Below, piece by piece: positions 1 to 5,811 of a stretch of 12,713 nt of DNA. Every line of letters begins with the position of its first letter. Position 1 is the stretch's first letter. The notes under the pieces are model-generated. The model was not told the DNA's origin, did no database searches, and was given only the letters and a program-made list of their open reading frames with translations. The stretch is from assembly GCA_035533375.1 (NCBI GenBank), contig DATLTV010000030.1:1-12713 (forward strand), in the 5' to 3' direction. The DNA comes from DATLTV01 sp035533375. Lineage in GTDB: Bacteria; Patescibacteriota; Minisyncoccia; UBA6257; 2-01-FULL-56-20. The position numbers and the translations under genes were made by a program.

Positions 1-615
1 GTCTATGCGAATTTTGAGATCACCCAGAAACGCGTCTTCGAACTTCTCCTTTTCATTTGGATGTGCCAGGATCTGCTTGTAGTTCTCGAGGCTGAACTTC
101 GCATCTATAGGAATCACTTTTTTACCCGGGTAGAAAATGACCGCATCGACGATGCCATTTTTCAGCGGATACTGCATCTTGTACATTCCAGCGGGTAGGA
201 TGTTGCCAAGTATCATCTCGAGCTGGCGTTCACCGTGGATACCGCGCTGCTTCGGATTTTTGAGGATATCCTCAAGGCCTTTCAACTGTTCCGTAATGCC
301 CATTACTTTCGTTTGACCCGTACTGACCCTTTCGAGTTCTTGCGCGATCTCTTTCGTGATTTCTTTAACCATCACGATGTTTTTATCGGTTTGTTGCTGA
401 ACGAACTGTATATTCTTACCAGATTGTTCTCGTATCGTTTTATTCGATTCATCGAGTCGCATATCAAGTGTTTGCCTCAGTTTCGCGAGTTGATCTTGGA
501 TAAGCATTGCCTGGCCATCCTCCGGTTTGGACGTTTTTTTCTTCATCTCGCGCAATACAAGCCAAAATCCTGCCATAAGCGCGGCCAAAACAACCAGAAG
601 AAAAGTATAATCCAT
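1..615 (-). CDS. rmuC: RmuC family protein, N-terminal part (runs off the window)
   Basis: This is an open frame of 205 codons on the minus strand, starting at the ATG at 615 and continuing past base 1, so the C-terminal half is missing. Residues 3-21 are one membrane segment, followed by a Lys/Arg cluster. Residues ~35-115 are polar and coiled-coil-like. From ~120 begins the RmuC nuclease-like core: an RGIHGE motif (125-129 region), then GIVDAV (D157) and PIDAKF (D171, K173), which match the D...DxK pattern of PDDEXK-type folds. RmuC proteins are linked to limiting DNA inversions and recombination at repeats. The N-terminal anchor suggests a membrane-attached protein with the core in the cytoplasm. 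No Shine-Dalgarno precedes the ATG; the upstream bases are a run of A and T. Family assignment is good; the biochemical role is known mainly by genetics in E. coli. Confidence 0.88.
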   Translation of the reverse strand, partial: MDYTFLLVVLAALMAGFWLVLREMKKKTSKPEDGQAMLIQDQLAKLRQTLDMRLDESNKTIREQSGKNIQFVQQQTDKNIVMVKEITKEIAQELERVSTGQTKVMGITEQLKGLEDILKNPKQRGIHGERQLEMILGNILPAGMYKMQYPLKNGIVDAVIFYPGKKVIPIDAKFSLENYKQILAHPNEKEKFEDAFLGDLKIRID

Positions 616-685
616 ATTTATTTTTTTAATTATTAACCATGCCGCTCAAGTCGGCGGAAAACGGAATGCATTCGGAGTCCCTGGA

Positions 686-714
686 TTAGCGTTACGCCAT
701 TGGCGCCTTATAAA
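686..714 (+). promoter_or_regulatory. Candidate promoter upstream of the first hydroxylase-like gene
   Basis: TATAAA at 709-714 lies 17 bp after TTAGCG at 686-691. The -10 is good and the -35 weak. Other weak pairs exist closer to the gene (TTAAGT/TATACC near 731-758), so the true start of transcription is unresolved. It would give a leader of about 95 nt before the ATG at 817. Confidence 0.3.
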
Positions 715-816
715 AGTTGCCGCAGGCTCTTAAGTTGTTTCCAGGATTTTTATACCCCGATTTCTTTTCGGTTGTTTTTACATAGGTTCGTTTGAGTTGG
801 TTTATGAGGTTAGTAT

Positions 817-1584
817 ATGACCATGCACGAGGAAGTCAACGATGCGGACTTGCCTTTGACCGCCTTAAACTTGCGAAGTAGACTGGAGGAAGCCGTGGTA
901 TTTCATTTGGCAACAAGGAGGCCTCGTATGAAACTGCACTGGCCGCTGTTCCGCGTGATACTTGCCGCGCTCGCATCTTTCGGCGCGTATGCCGCGCTGC
1001 CATGGACTCCGCGCCACGCGCTTTCATGGCACGTGTTTTGGTCGTCGGGATTTATGGCTATGTTCGCACTTGGCTGGTTCGGCTATTATTTGCTTTTCGA
1101 GTGGTGCTGGCACCGGTTTATTATGCATTATCGTTTCGGGTTCCGGCGGCCGGCATTCCTCGCCACGTTCCTGCGACACTCGCGCGAACAGCACGTCGAG
1201 CATCATCGGATGTTTTACGGCTGGCACTTTATTTCGCGCGATGCGGAACGCTTGCGAGGCGTGGTCTCGCCCGTTTGGCTGTTTCCATCGCTTTTCGCCG
1301 TCCACTATCTCGTGTTTCGCTTTGTCCTTGGTTTTTCGCCCGCGCCGCTCTTCGCTTTTCTTGCGGGCGTCACCGGGGGTTATATTTTCTTCGAGACGGC
1401 GCACTGGTGCGCGCATGTGCCGACGGCGCTCGACGATATGTTCGGGAAGATCCCCGGCGTTGCGTCCCTGTGGCAAAGCATGCGGAAGCATCATCGCGAC
1501 CACCACGAGAAGCCCGATTGCAATTTCAATTTCTCCTTTCCCTGGCCGTGGGACCTTGCCATGAAGACGTTCAAGCGATTATAA
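817..1584 (+). CDS. Fatty acid hydroxylase/sterol desaturase superfamily membrane protein
   Basis: The 255-residue product has hydrophobic segments at ~44-62, 72-96, 152-172 and 176-195 and the histidine clusters of the integral membrane di-iron hydroxylases: HX4H at H99/H104, H121 and HX2HH at H126/H129/H130, HX3H at H196/H200, and HHX2HH at H225/H226/H229/H230. Members use O2 and two irons to hydroxylate or desaturate lipids (fatty acids, sterols, carotenoids, alkylglycerols); the substrate cannot be read here. The chosen ATG has GAGG 7 nt upstream (806-809). A second candidate start, Met38 at 928, has a stronger AAGGAGG (915-921) at 6 nt and would drop a polar 37-residue extension while keeping every histidine motif. 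A terminator overlaps the stop codon, so it is probably monocistronic. A second superfamily member lies at 2564-3451. Confidence 0.8.
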   Translation: MTMHEEVNDADLPLTALNLRSRLEEAVVFHLATRRPRMKLHWPLFRVILAALASFGAYAALPWTPRHALSWHVFWSSGFMAMFALGWFGYYLLFEWCWHRFIMHYRFGFRRPAFLATFLRHSREQHVEHHRMFYGWHFISRDAERLRGVVSPVWLFPSLFAVHYLVFRFVLGFSPAPLFAFLAGVTGGYIFFETAHWCAHVPTALDDMFGKIPGVASLWQSMRKHHRDHHEKPDCNFNFSFPWPWDLAMKTFKRL

Positions 1585-1611
1585 ACTCCGGTTCCGCACC
1601 GGAGTTTTTTT
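1584..1611 (+). terminator. Intrinsic terminator of the 817-1584 gene
   Basis: A perfect 8-bp stem (AACTCCGG, 1584-1591, with CCGGAGTT, 1599-1606) and a 7-nt loop are followed by a run of T to 1611. The stem starts on the last base of the stop codon. Confidence 0.9.
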
Positions 1612-1613
1612 GC

Positions 1614-1661
1614 AAACGAACGTTTCGCTTTACGCGATCGCACAAAGCGAAACGTTCGTTT
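1614..1661. repeat. 18-bp perfect inverted repeat with palindromic loop
   Basis: Arms at 1614-1631 and 1644-1661 are exact reverse complements (18 bp, AAACGAACGTTTCGCTTT in the left arm). The 12-nt loop contains the palindrome GCGATCGC (1634-1641). No T run follows on either strand, so it is not a standard terminator, although it sits between two terminators of convergent genes. Function unknown: it could be a protein-binding palindrome, an RNA hairpin or a dispersed repeat. Confidence 0.75.
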
Positions 1662-1678
1662 GGGGTGTCCTGCCAAAA

Positions 1679-1714
1679 AAAACAAAAACGGCCCGTTAGG
1701 GCCGTTTTTGTTTT
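1679..1714. terminator. Strong hairpin terminator for the RRM gene
   Basis: A 16-bp stem (1679-1694 with 1699-1714) has core ACGGCCC / GGGCCGT and a GTTA loop. The A-rich left flank becomes a U run on the minus strand, so it ends the convergent RRM gene; T-rich sequence in the right arm could also let it work on the plus strand. Confidence 0.88.
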
Positions 1715-1723
1715 GGGCTGGAA

Positions 1724-2053
1724 TTACCAGCGGCTTCCGCCGCCGAATCCGCCGCGACCGCCACGGTCTCCGCCGCGATCGCCGTCCCTCCGGGGAGCGC
1801 GAGGCTCCATCGGCCGGGCTTCGTTCACGGTAAGCGTGCGTCCGCCGAACTCTTTGCCGTTCCACATATCGATCGCCTTCTCCGCTTCGTCATCCGAAGC
1901 GAATTCGACGAAGCCGAAGCCTTTCGAGCGTCCGGACATCTTATCGATGATGATTGCGGCAGAGCTCACTGCACCGGCTTTCGCAAAAGCCTCCTGCAGT
2001 TCATCCTGCGTCGTCGTATAGGGTAATCCGCCGACATACAATTTCTTTGCCAT
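1724..2053 (-). CDS. Glycine-rich single-RRM RNA-binding protein
   Basis: The 109-residue product is one RNA recognition motif with a short RGG-like tail. RNP2 is LYVGGL (residues 5-10) and RNP1 is KGFGFVEF (44-51), with the aromatic residues that stack on RNA bases present. Residues ~84-108 are rich in Arg, Gly and Asp, ending GGGSRW. This matches the bacterial glycine-rich RNA-binding proteins (Rbp type, well known in cyanobacteria), which bind single-stranded RNA and are often cold-induced; that role here is inference. No Shine-Dalgarno precedes the ATG. The best upstream promoter lies ~235 nt away, leaving a long structured leader, as in many cold-shock genes. It is convergent with the upstream hydroxylase gene and ends at a strong hairpin. 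Confidence 0.93.
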   Translation of the reverse strand: MAKKLYVGGLPYTTTQDELQEAFAKAGAVSSAAIIIDKMSGRSKGFGFVEFASDDEAEKAIDMWNGKEFGGRTLTVNEARPMEPRAPRRDGDRGGDRGGRGGFGGGSRW

Positions 2054-2281
2054 ATAATTATTATTAGTTATTCAGGTTTTGGTTTCTTGAGCCTGAAAAG
2101 GTCCGCTGAAACGACAAAAGCCCGAACTTTCGTTCGCGCCCATAGCTTCAGTTGTTCTTTTGGCCTATCACCTAAAATCTGTTTTCTGTAAGGCGACCTC
2201 GAACCCGAAGGGTTCCTTCTCCTCGTTCTTCTTTCCGGGGCCCGAAGGCCTCAAGACCGAAAACCTGACGAGAACACTTAC
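2054..2281 (-). promoter_or_regulatory. Long structured 5' leader of the RRM gene
   Basis: If transcription starts from the promoter at 2288-2315, about 228 nt precede the ATG. The stretch encodes no convincing protein and holds short hairpins: GAACCCgaaGGGTTC (2201-2215), GGCCcgaaGGCC (2239-2250) and CGAAC/GTTCG (2123-2136), which on the minus strand has a GAAA loop. The 20 nt before the ATG are almost pure A/T. A regulatory leader (thermosensor or autoregulation by the RRM protein) is possible but unproven. I see no tRNA, tmRNA or known riboswitch. Confidence 0.4.
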
Positions 2282-2287
2282 CACGTC

Positions 2288-2315
2288 ATTATACACCATC
2301 CATAAAAAAACACAA
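2288..2315 (-). promoter_or_regulatory. Promoter reading toward the RRM gene
   Basis: On the minus strand a consensus TATAAT (2288-2293) lies 16 bp after TTGTGT (2310-2315). Transcription would start near 2281. Confidence 0.6.
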
Positions 2316-2378
2316 GAGCCATTATGGCGAGCAAAAACGGGCCCAAAAACCAATCCCGGCGGTCCGTACGTTTTATAT

Positions 2379-2416
2379 AAAAAAAGAGCCTTCGGCGAAA
2401 AATCGCGCAAAGGCTC
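2379..2416 (-). terminator. Orphan minus-strand terminator
   Basis: GAGCCTT (2386-2392) pairs with AAGGCTC (2410-2416), with an inner GCGA/TCGC stem (2395-2398 and 2403-2406). Seven A's at 2379-2385 give a U tail on the minus strand. No minus-strand protein gene ends here. Upstream on that strand are only ~150 nt of non-coding sequence and the divergent hydroxylase gene, so it may close a small RNA or block antisense transcription. Confidence 0.65.
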
Positions 2417-2495
2417 GAGAAACAAATGCTTTGGAGTCAATGACCCGCAAGCGGCGCCGGTTCGTTCCTTGTCGTGTAATCGGATCACGCCCCTG

Positions 2496-2523
2496 TGGAC
2501 TTTCGGGGAAATAGGAATATACT
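2496..2523 (+). promoter_or_regulatory. Promoter of the second hydroxylase-like gene
   Basis: TGGACT (2496-2501) lies 16 bp before TATACT (2518-2523). Transcription would start near 2530, leaving ~34 nt of leader and excluding the earlier in-frame ATG at 2495. Confidence 0.6.
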
Positions 2524-2563
2524 GACGGCAGATTGCGTTTTACATATGAGAAGGGGAACCGGC

Positions 2564-3451
2564 ATGAGCGCTCCAGCGCTGTCATGGAAAGAAAAATGGG
2601 GAAATACGTCGTATATTCTTGTTGTTTGCTTCACTTTTGCGCATATTGCGGTACTGGCTCTGGGGCTGAAGTTCCTTTTTCCGGCCGTATGGGCGCGCGA
2701 GCTGCATGCGGGCTTCGTGGCGAACATTGCGGTGTTCCTGGCCTTTTCCGCGTTCAATTGCTTTCTTGAGTATTTTATCCATCGTTACATGCTGCATGCT
2801 GTCGTGGCTTCGTGGTTTCGCGACATTGCCCGCCGGCACGGCAGACACCACGGACTTACGGTCATTGTTATCGATTGGATGAGAAGAAAGATCATCAACC
2901 GGTACGCCATCGAGCGTCCCGAGCAATACGAATCGGTCGCATTTCCGAACTACACGTTCGCGGGGCTTCTTGGGTTTTGCACCGCGGTCATCGTCCCTTT
3001 GCAAATCATGTTTCCGGGAGCGCCGCTTCTTTTCGGCGGATACGCCGCAGCCGCGGTTTCCTACGGCCTCTACGAGATCATGCATCAGCTCGAACACAAG
3101 TCCGACGCATGGTGGGAAGCGCACCGGCGGAATCCTGCCGTCATGTATTTCGGGACCATTTACAAGTCCCATAAATTTCATCATCTTGCTCCGAAATACA
3201 ATATGGCGATCGTGGGGCTTCTTGGCGGGATCCCGCTCGCAGACTATGTTTTCGGAACGTTTTGGTCGCCCGATCTTCCGCTTGCGGATGGCGTCCCGGT
3301 GACCGAGTATTATCTCGCGCGTCCGGAACCCTGTCGGCTCATCGGGTGGCTCGACCGGCGCGCGAAAACGCGGGAGAAACGATTGCTTGCGGAATGTTCC
3401 GAGCGCAAACGCATAAAAATGGCGCTTCTGCGCCGCAATGCCGGAGAATAA
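2564..3451 (+). CDS. Second fatty acid hydroxylase superfamily membrane protein
   Basis: The 295-residue product has hydrophobic segments at ~17-40, 50-70, 131-151 and 153-172 and the di-iron histidine set: HX4H at H73/H78, HX2HH at H92/H95/H96, HX3H at H174/H178 and HX2HH at H203/H206/H207. It is therefore a predicted integral membrane O2-dependent hydroxylase or desaturase of a lipid-like substrate. It shares only the histidine framework with the 817-1584 protein, so the two are not a recent duplication. The ATG at 2564 was chosen because AAGGGG lies 7 nt upstream (2551-2556) and the promoter at 2496-2523 starts transcription after the longer frame's ATG (2495). The last ~45 residues are strongly basic. 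The terminator stem overlaps the final codons. Superfamily is confident; the reaction is not. Confidence 0.8.
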   Translation: MSAPALSWKEKWGNTSYILVVCFTFAHIAVLALGLKFLFPAVWARELHAGFVANIAVFLAFSAFNCFLEYFIHRYMLHAVVASWFRDIARRHGRHHGLTVIVIDWMRRKIINRYAIERPEQYESVAFPNYTFAGLLGFCTAVIVPLQIMFPGAPLLFGGYAAAAVSYGLYEIMHQLEHKSDAWWEAHRRNPAVMYFGTIYKSHKFHHLAPKYNMAIVGLLGGIPLADYVFGTFWSPDLPLADGVPVTEYYLARPEPCRLIGWLDRRAKTREKRLLAECSERKRIKMALLRRNAGE

Positions 3452-3471
3452 CTCTCCGGCATTTTTATTTT
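3437..3471 (+). terminator. Intrinsic terminator overlapping the 3' end of the 2564-3451 gene
   Basis: A perfect 11-bp stem (AATGCCGGAGA at 3437-3447 with TCTCCGGCATT at 3453-3463) has a 5-nt loop containing the stop codon, then TTTTATTTT. The left arm is the last coding codons. Confidence 0.93.
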
Positions 3472-3490
3472 GAACGGTGACGGACGGAGC

Positions 3491-3519
3491 TTGAAGCGAC
3501 TATCGGTTCATGATATGGT
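3491..3519 (+). promoter_or_regulatory. Promoter of the small 3556-3804 gene
   Basis: TTGAAG (3491-3496), 17 bp, TATGGT (3514-3519). The predicted start near 3526 lies after the first in-frame ATG (3523), which supports the downstream ATG at 3556. Confidence 0.5.
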
Positions 3520-3555
3520 GCGATGAGCAGTCGGCAACTCATCGGGAGGCTTGCA

Positions 3556-3804
3556 ATGAGCGATCGTCCCCGCTATCAAGCCGGACAAAAATTGAAATTG
3601 CATTTCGAGATCATCGTGTACGAACGGAGCAGGGCAGCGAGAAAGCTCACGGAGGTGTACGTGATCAAGGATGACGGCCCCGAGGGAATCAGTGTCGGCG
3701 AGAGCCCCGATGCCGTGGTCCCGTGCGCCAGGATCATCGATCCGAAAGATCCCGGAAAGTGCGGTAACCATTATGAAGCGGAGGCGCTTGTCGCAGTATC
3801 CTGA
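3556..3804 (+). CDS. Small hypothetical protein
   Basis: I do not recognise this 82-residue protein. It has no membrane segment or signal peptide. The N-terminal half is basic and strand-like (QKLKLHFEIIVYER at ~11-24, LTEVYVIKDD at 31-40); the C-terminal half is more acidic, with two cysteines (C57 and C69). The ATG at 3556 has an excellent GGGAGG (3544-3549) 6 nt upstream; an ATG at 3523 would add 11 residues but lies before the predicted transcription start. It has its own promoter and terminator and so is probably expressed alone. Reading frame, ribosome site and flanking signals support a real gene; function is unknown. Confidence 0.7.
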   Translation: MSDRPRYQAGQKLKLHFEIIVYERSRAARKLTEVYVIKDDGPEGISVGESPDAVVPCARIIDPKDPGKCGNHYEAEALVAVS

Positions 3805-3824
3805 AAACACTCCCTGGTTTTTTT

Positions 3825-3856
3825 AAAGTAAGGTCTTCAAACCTTACTTTTTTATT
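3825..3856 (+). terminator. Intrinsic terminator of the 3556-3804 gene
   Basis: A 10-bp stem AAAGTAAGGT (3825-3834) with ACCTTACTTT (3841-3850), a 6-nt loop and a T-rich tail. It lies between convergent genes; on the minus strand the flank is A-rich, so it serves the plus strand best. Confidence 0.88.
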
Positions 3857-3892
3857 TAGAGCTTGCCGAAAAAGGGAGTTTCCCGACAAGTT

Positions 3893-4408
3893 CTATTGCG
3901 GGCCATACCGGTACAGTTTATGCTTGCCGACCGCGAGGGACTCGTTCGGTTTCCATCCGGGAAACGGGGATACGAGCGCGACCGTTCTCGCCTCCGGCTT
4001 CATTTCGCGGCGGAGTTTTTCGCCGAGTTTTTCCATGAAGGGCGGATAGCCATAGACGGCGACCGCGTCGAACTGCGAAAGGTCGGCGCGCCAGAAGCTT
4101 TTCCAATATACGCGGACCTTTGTTTCGAGGCCCGCTTTTTTTATCCGGTGGCGCGAGAGAAGCACGAGCAGGGGATTAATCTCATAGCCCGTGGCGTCCG
4201 CGCCCGCTTTCGCGAGCGCAATAAGTATTCGTCCGTCGCCCGAGCCGAGGTCCGCCGCTTTTTCTCCCGGTTTTACCGCCACAATTTTCGCCGTTTTTTC
4301 CGCGACCTCCCGCGGTATCGGCACATACATCGCGCCGCGGACAATCGGGCGTACGAGGAGATACAGGATTGCGACGAAAAATATCAGGAATAGTGCGGAA
4401 AACAGCAT
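3893..4408 (-). CDS. Membrane-anchored FAM173-like (ATPSCKMT-type) SAM methyltransferase
   Basis: The 171-residue product has one N-terminal membrane helix (2-20) followed by a compact class I methyltransferase fold. Motif I is DLGSGDG (53-59), the acidic residue binding the SAM ribose is in GYEINP (E76), and a later SPFPGW (147-152) follows a strand. DLGSGDGR, GYEINPLLV..SR and the FPGW end resemble the FAM173 family, whose eukaryotic members are membrane-anchored lysine methyltransferases of the ATP synthase c-subunit and the ADP/ATP carrier. The substrate here is unknown; a membrane protein is a reasonable guess. The start is the first in-frame ATG after a stop. GAGGAGG (4424-4430) lies 15 nt away, too far for it; a TGg-TAGAAT extended -10 only 6 nt upstream suggests leaderless translation. 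Convergent with the small gene at 3556. Confidence 0.75.
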   Translation of the reverse strand: MLFSALFLIFFVAILYLLVRPIVRGAMYVPIPREVAEKTAKIVAVKPGEKAADLGSGDGRILIALAKAGADATGYEINPLLVLLSRHRIKKAGLETKVRVYWKSFWRADLSQFDAVAVYGYPPFMEKLGEKLRREMKPEARTVALVSPFPGWKPNESLAVGKHKLYRYGPQ

Positions 4409-4414
4409 GAAAGC

Positions 4415-4423
4415 ATTCTACCA
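4415..4423 (-). promoter_or_regulatory. Extended -10 promoter of the methyltransferase gene
   Basis: On the minus strand TGG followed by TAGAAT (4415-4420) lies 6 nt before the ATG at 4408. No good -35 is present; the TGn extension may replace it. It fits a leaderless mRNA. Confidence 0.4.
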
Positions 4424-4468
4424 CCTCCTCTTTGTCCTTGCCTCGTGCCGCGGTACGGGACAGGCTCC

Positions 4469-4526
4469 AGCCGGGATCCGGGTTTGTTGCTACTTCTATC
4501 GGACCCGGATCCCGGCTTTCGCCGGG
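4469..4526. repeat. Palindromic intergenic repeat element
   Basis: Arms AGCCGGGATCCGGGT (4469-4483) and its exact reverse complement (4503-4517) flank a 19-nt spacer; the right arm also pairs with GCCGGG (4521-4526) through a TTTC loop. Core words (GGATCCCGGCT, GCCGGGA) recur at 7562-7620, so this is a dispersed REP-like family. It lies between divergent genes. Confidence 0.8.
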
Positions 4527-4565
4527 ACGAAGGGAAGACACGCCGGGGAGAAAGTTTTTTAGATA

Positions 4566-4594
4566 TTGTTTTTGGGTATAACGCGGATTATAAT
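4566..4594 (+). promoter_or_regulatory. Promoter of the 4604-5140 gene
   Basis: TTGTTT (4566-4571), 17 bp, consensus TATAAT (4589-4594). The ATG follows after 9 nt, so the mRNA would have a leader of 0-3 nt. Confidence 0.7.
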
Positions 4595-4603
4595 AAAGCA
4601 ACT

Positions 4604-5140
4604 ATGCATTCATCGATTATTGCATTACTCCAGCTCGCGACGTCGCTCCTTATGGCCGCGAAAACATCGACCGCTTTACCCATGACTTCGCGTGAGGTCA
4701 TAGTGCAGATCGCGAGCCGCGCGGTGCAGCTTTCCGCGCAAGCGCTTGTCGTGCCGCCTCCGGGATTCGCGCAGGTTTCGAATGACGGCATATGGCCGAA
4801 TGCGAAAGACTTGCGGCAGTCGCTCTATCTTGATTCGCGGAGCCGTTCCGTGCCGCTCGGCGTAAATTTGCAGCTCCTCGATAGCTACACATCTTTCGGC
4901 GATCTGAACGGCGACGGATTCGATGACGCGGTCACGGTCGTCGCGCGCGGCGCGGCCGATTACGAGCTTGCGGCGATGCTCAACCAGGGCGGCGTCATGT
5001 TCAATATTGCGGACGTCCCGCTCGGATCCTCATTGCCGCAGATCGCGTCGCACGAAATACAAAACGGAAAATTTATTTTGGGAACAGGAAGCTCGTCCGC
5101 GAGCTACGAATTGCTGGGAGATCGGCTGTTCCGCGAATGA
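4604..5140 (+). CDS. Exported-looking hypothetical protein with a calcium-loop motif
   Basis: The 178-residue product begins with a moderately hydrophobic segment (5-18) that could be a signal peptide or anchor, though without the usual positive charge at the start. DLNGDGFDD at 100-108 matches the DxNxDxxDD calcium-binding loop seen in FG-GAP/VCBS and dockerin-type repeats and is preceded by a Phe-Gly pair, as in FG-GAP units. A single such unit is visible, followed by strand-like segments. I cannot name the family. The ATG lies 9 nt after a consensus TATAAT with no Shine-Dalgarno, so translation is probably leaderless. An extension to an upstream start at 4445 would lie inside the palindromic repeat and upstream of the promoter and is rejected. 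It is convergent with the DsbB gene. Confidence 0.7.
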   Translation: MHSSIIALLQLATSLLMAAKTSTALPMTSREVIVQIASRAVQLSAQALVVPPPGFAQVSNDGIWPNAKDLRQSLYLDSRSRSVPLGVNLQLLDSYTSFGDLNGDGFDDAVTVVARGAADYELAAMLNQGGVMFNIADVPLGSSLPQIASHEIQNGKFILGTGSSSASYELLGDRLFRE

Positions 5141-5177
5141 GCACTTAGAGTATGTCCGGAAACTCCTTTTCCTGCCG

Positions 5178-5744
5178 CTACCGATCCGTGCTTTTCGAAG
5201 AGAAAAGGCAGAGGACGAGGATGAGGACGAATGCGGTGAGAGACATCGTGGGAATTGTCACGTAGCCGAATTCCACGAAATAGACGTACGTGCAGTTCGG
5301 GCCGATCGCGGAGCAGGGAGCGAGCGCGGAACCGCCAAACTGGAGGTATACATGGTATGCGGCGATAGGAATCCCGATCGCGGAGAGCAGGATGCCGGCT
5401 TTGCGGACGAACGCGCGGAATTTGCGGACCCAATTTTCTTTCCGTGCGACAATCGCGATGAAGAAAATAACCGCCTGCGTATAAAGGAGGCCGCGCTGGA
5501 TCCAGCAGAGTTCGCAGGGAGCGAAGTGCGCGAATTCGGAATAAAACAAGCTTCCCCCAACCGAAGCGGCGGCGATGAAGAATGCGAGGCCGATTTCGTA
5601 TCTGGCGATGAAGCGCGAAATCGCGGCGTGCGTGCTCCGCCTCGCGGGAGCAATGAGGAGGATAATGAGCACGACGGCGAGAATGTCGCAGGCCACGGTG
5701 CCGAGGGAAAGGAAATAGGTGACGGATTGGACGAAGGGGGTCAT
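5178..5744 (-). CDS. dsbB: Disulfide bond formation protein DsbB/BdbC-like
   Basis: The 188-residue polytopic membrane protein has hydrophobic segments at ~10-31, 50-68, 84-100, 116-134 and 166-182. The DsbB pattern is intact: CELC (C77, C80) just before a membrane helix in an external loop and a second pair, C144 and C151, in the next external loop. DsbB-type proteins reoxidise a thioredoxin-fold partner and pass electrons to quinone. It has one helix more than the classical four, at the N-terminus. The partner is very likely the gene immediately upstream on the same strand (5812-6201), 67 nt away; no clear Shine-Dalgarno precedes the ATG, only an A-rich tract, and I see no separate promoter, so co-transcription is inferred. 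No convincing terminator is visible downstream. The length, 188 residues, suits the family. Confidence 0.9.
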   Translation of the reverse strand: MTPFVQSVTYFLSLGTVACDILAVVLIILLIAPARRSTHAAISRFIARYEIGLAFFIAAASVGGSLFYSEFAHFAPCELCWIQRGLLYTQAVIFFIAIVARKENWVRKFRAFVRKAGILLSAIGIPIAAYHVYLQFGGSALAPCSAIGPNCTYVYFVEFGYVTIPTMSLTAFVLILVLCLFSSKSTDR

Positions 5745-5757
5745 AGATAGTTTTTTT

Positions 5758-5794
5758 TAGCTTGTTTGCTCGTTAGCTCTTTAGCTCTTTAGCC
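5758..5794. repeat. Short TTAGCTCT tandem repeat between the redox genes
   Basis: TTAGCTCT occurs exactly twice in tandem (5773-5788), flanked by partial copies TTAGCTTG (5758-5765) and TTAGCC (5789-5794). It lies in the 67-nt gap between the thioredoxin and DsbB genes. Function not evident. Confidence 0.6.
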
Positions 5795-5811
5795 AGAGCG
5801 ATAGCACTCGA

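Noticed and set aside
235..636. Plus-strand 133-residue frame
   Set aside because: It is antisense to rmuC, whose protein motifs are clear on the minus strand.
1002..2021. Long plus-strand frame of 339 residues
   Set aside because: It overlaps the hydroxylase gene in another frame, crosses a terminator and runs antisense through the RRM gene; composition is arginine-rich shadow.
2417..2495. Possible tRNA (GGTTCGTTCC resembles a T-loop)
   Set aside because: The flanking bases do not form a T stem or an acceptor stem on either strand.
2160..2525. Overlapping frames on both strands in the RRM/hydroxylase intergenic region
   Set aside because: They cross a promoter and a terminator, have no ribosome site and show no domain; the stretch reads as leader and regulatory sequence.
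3858..3890. Hairpin just after the methyltransferase stop
   Set aside because: Pairing is imperfect and no U tail follows, so I do not call it a terminator.
4445..4603. N-terminal extension of the 4604 gene
   Set aside because: It lies in the palindromic repeat and upstream of the consensus promoter.
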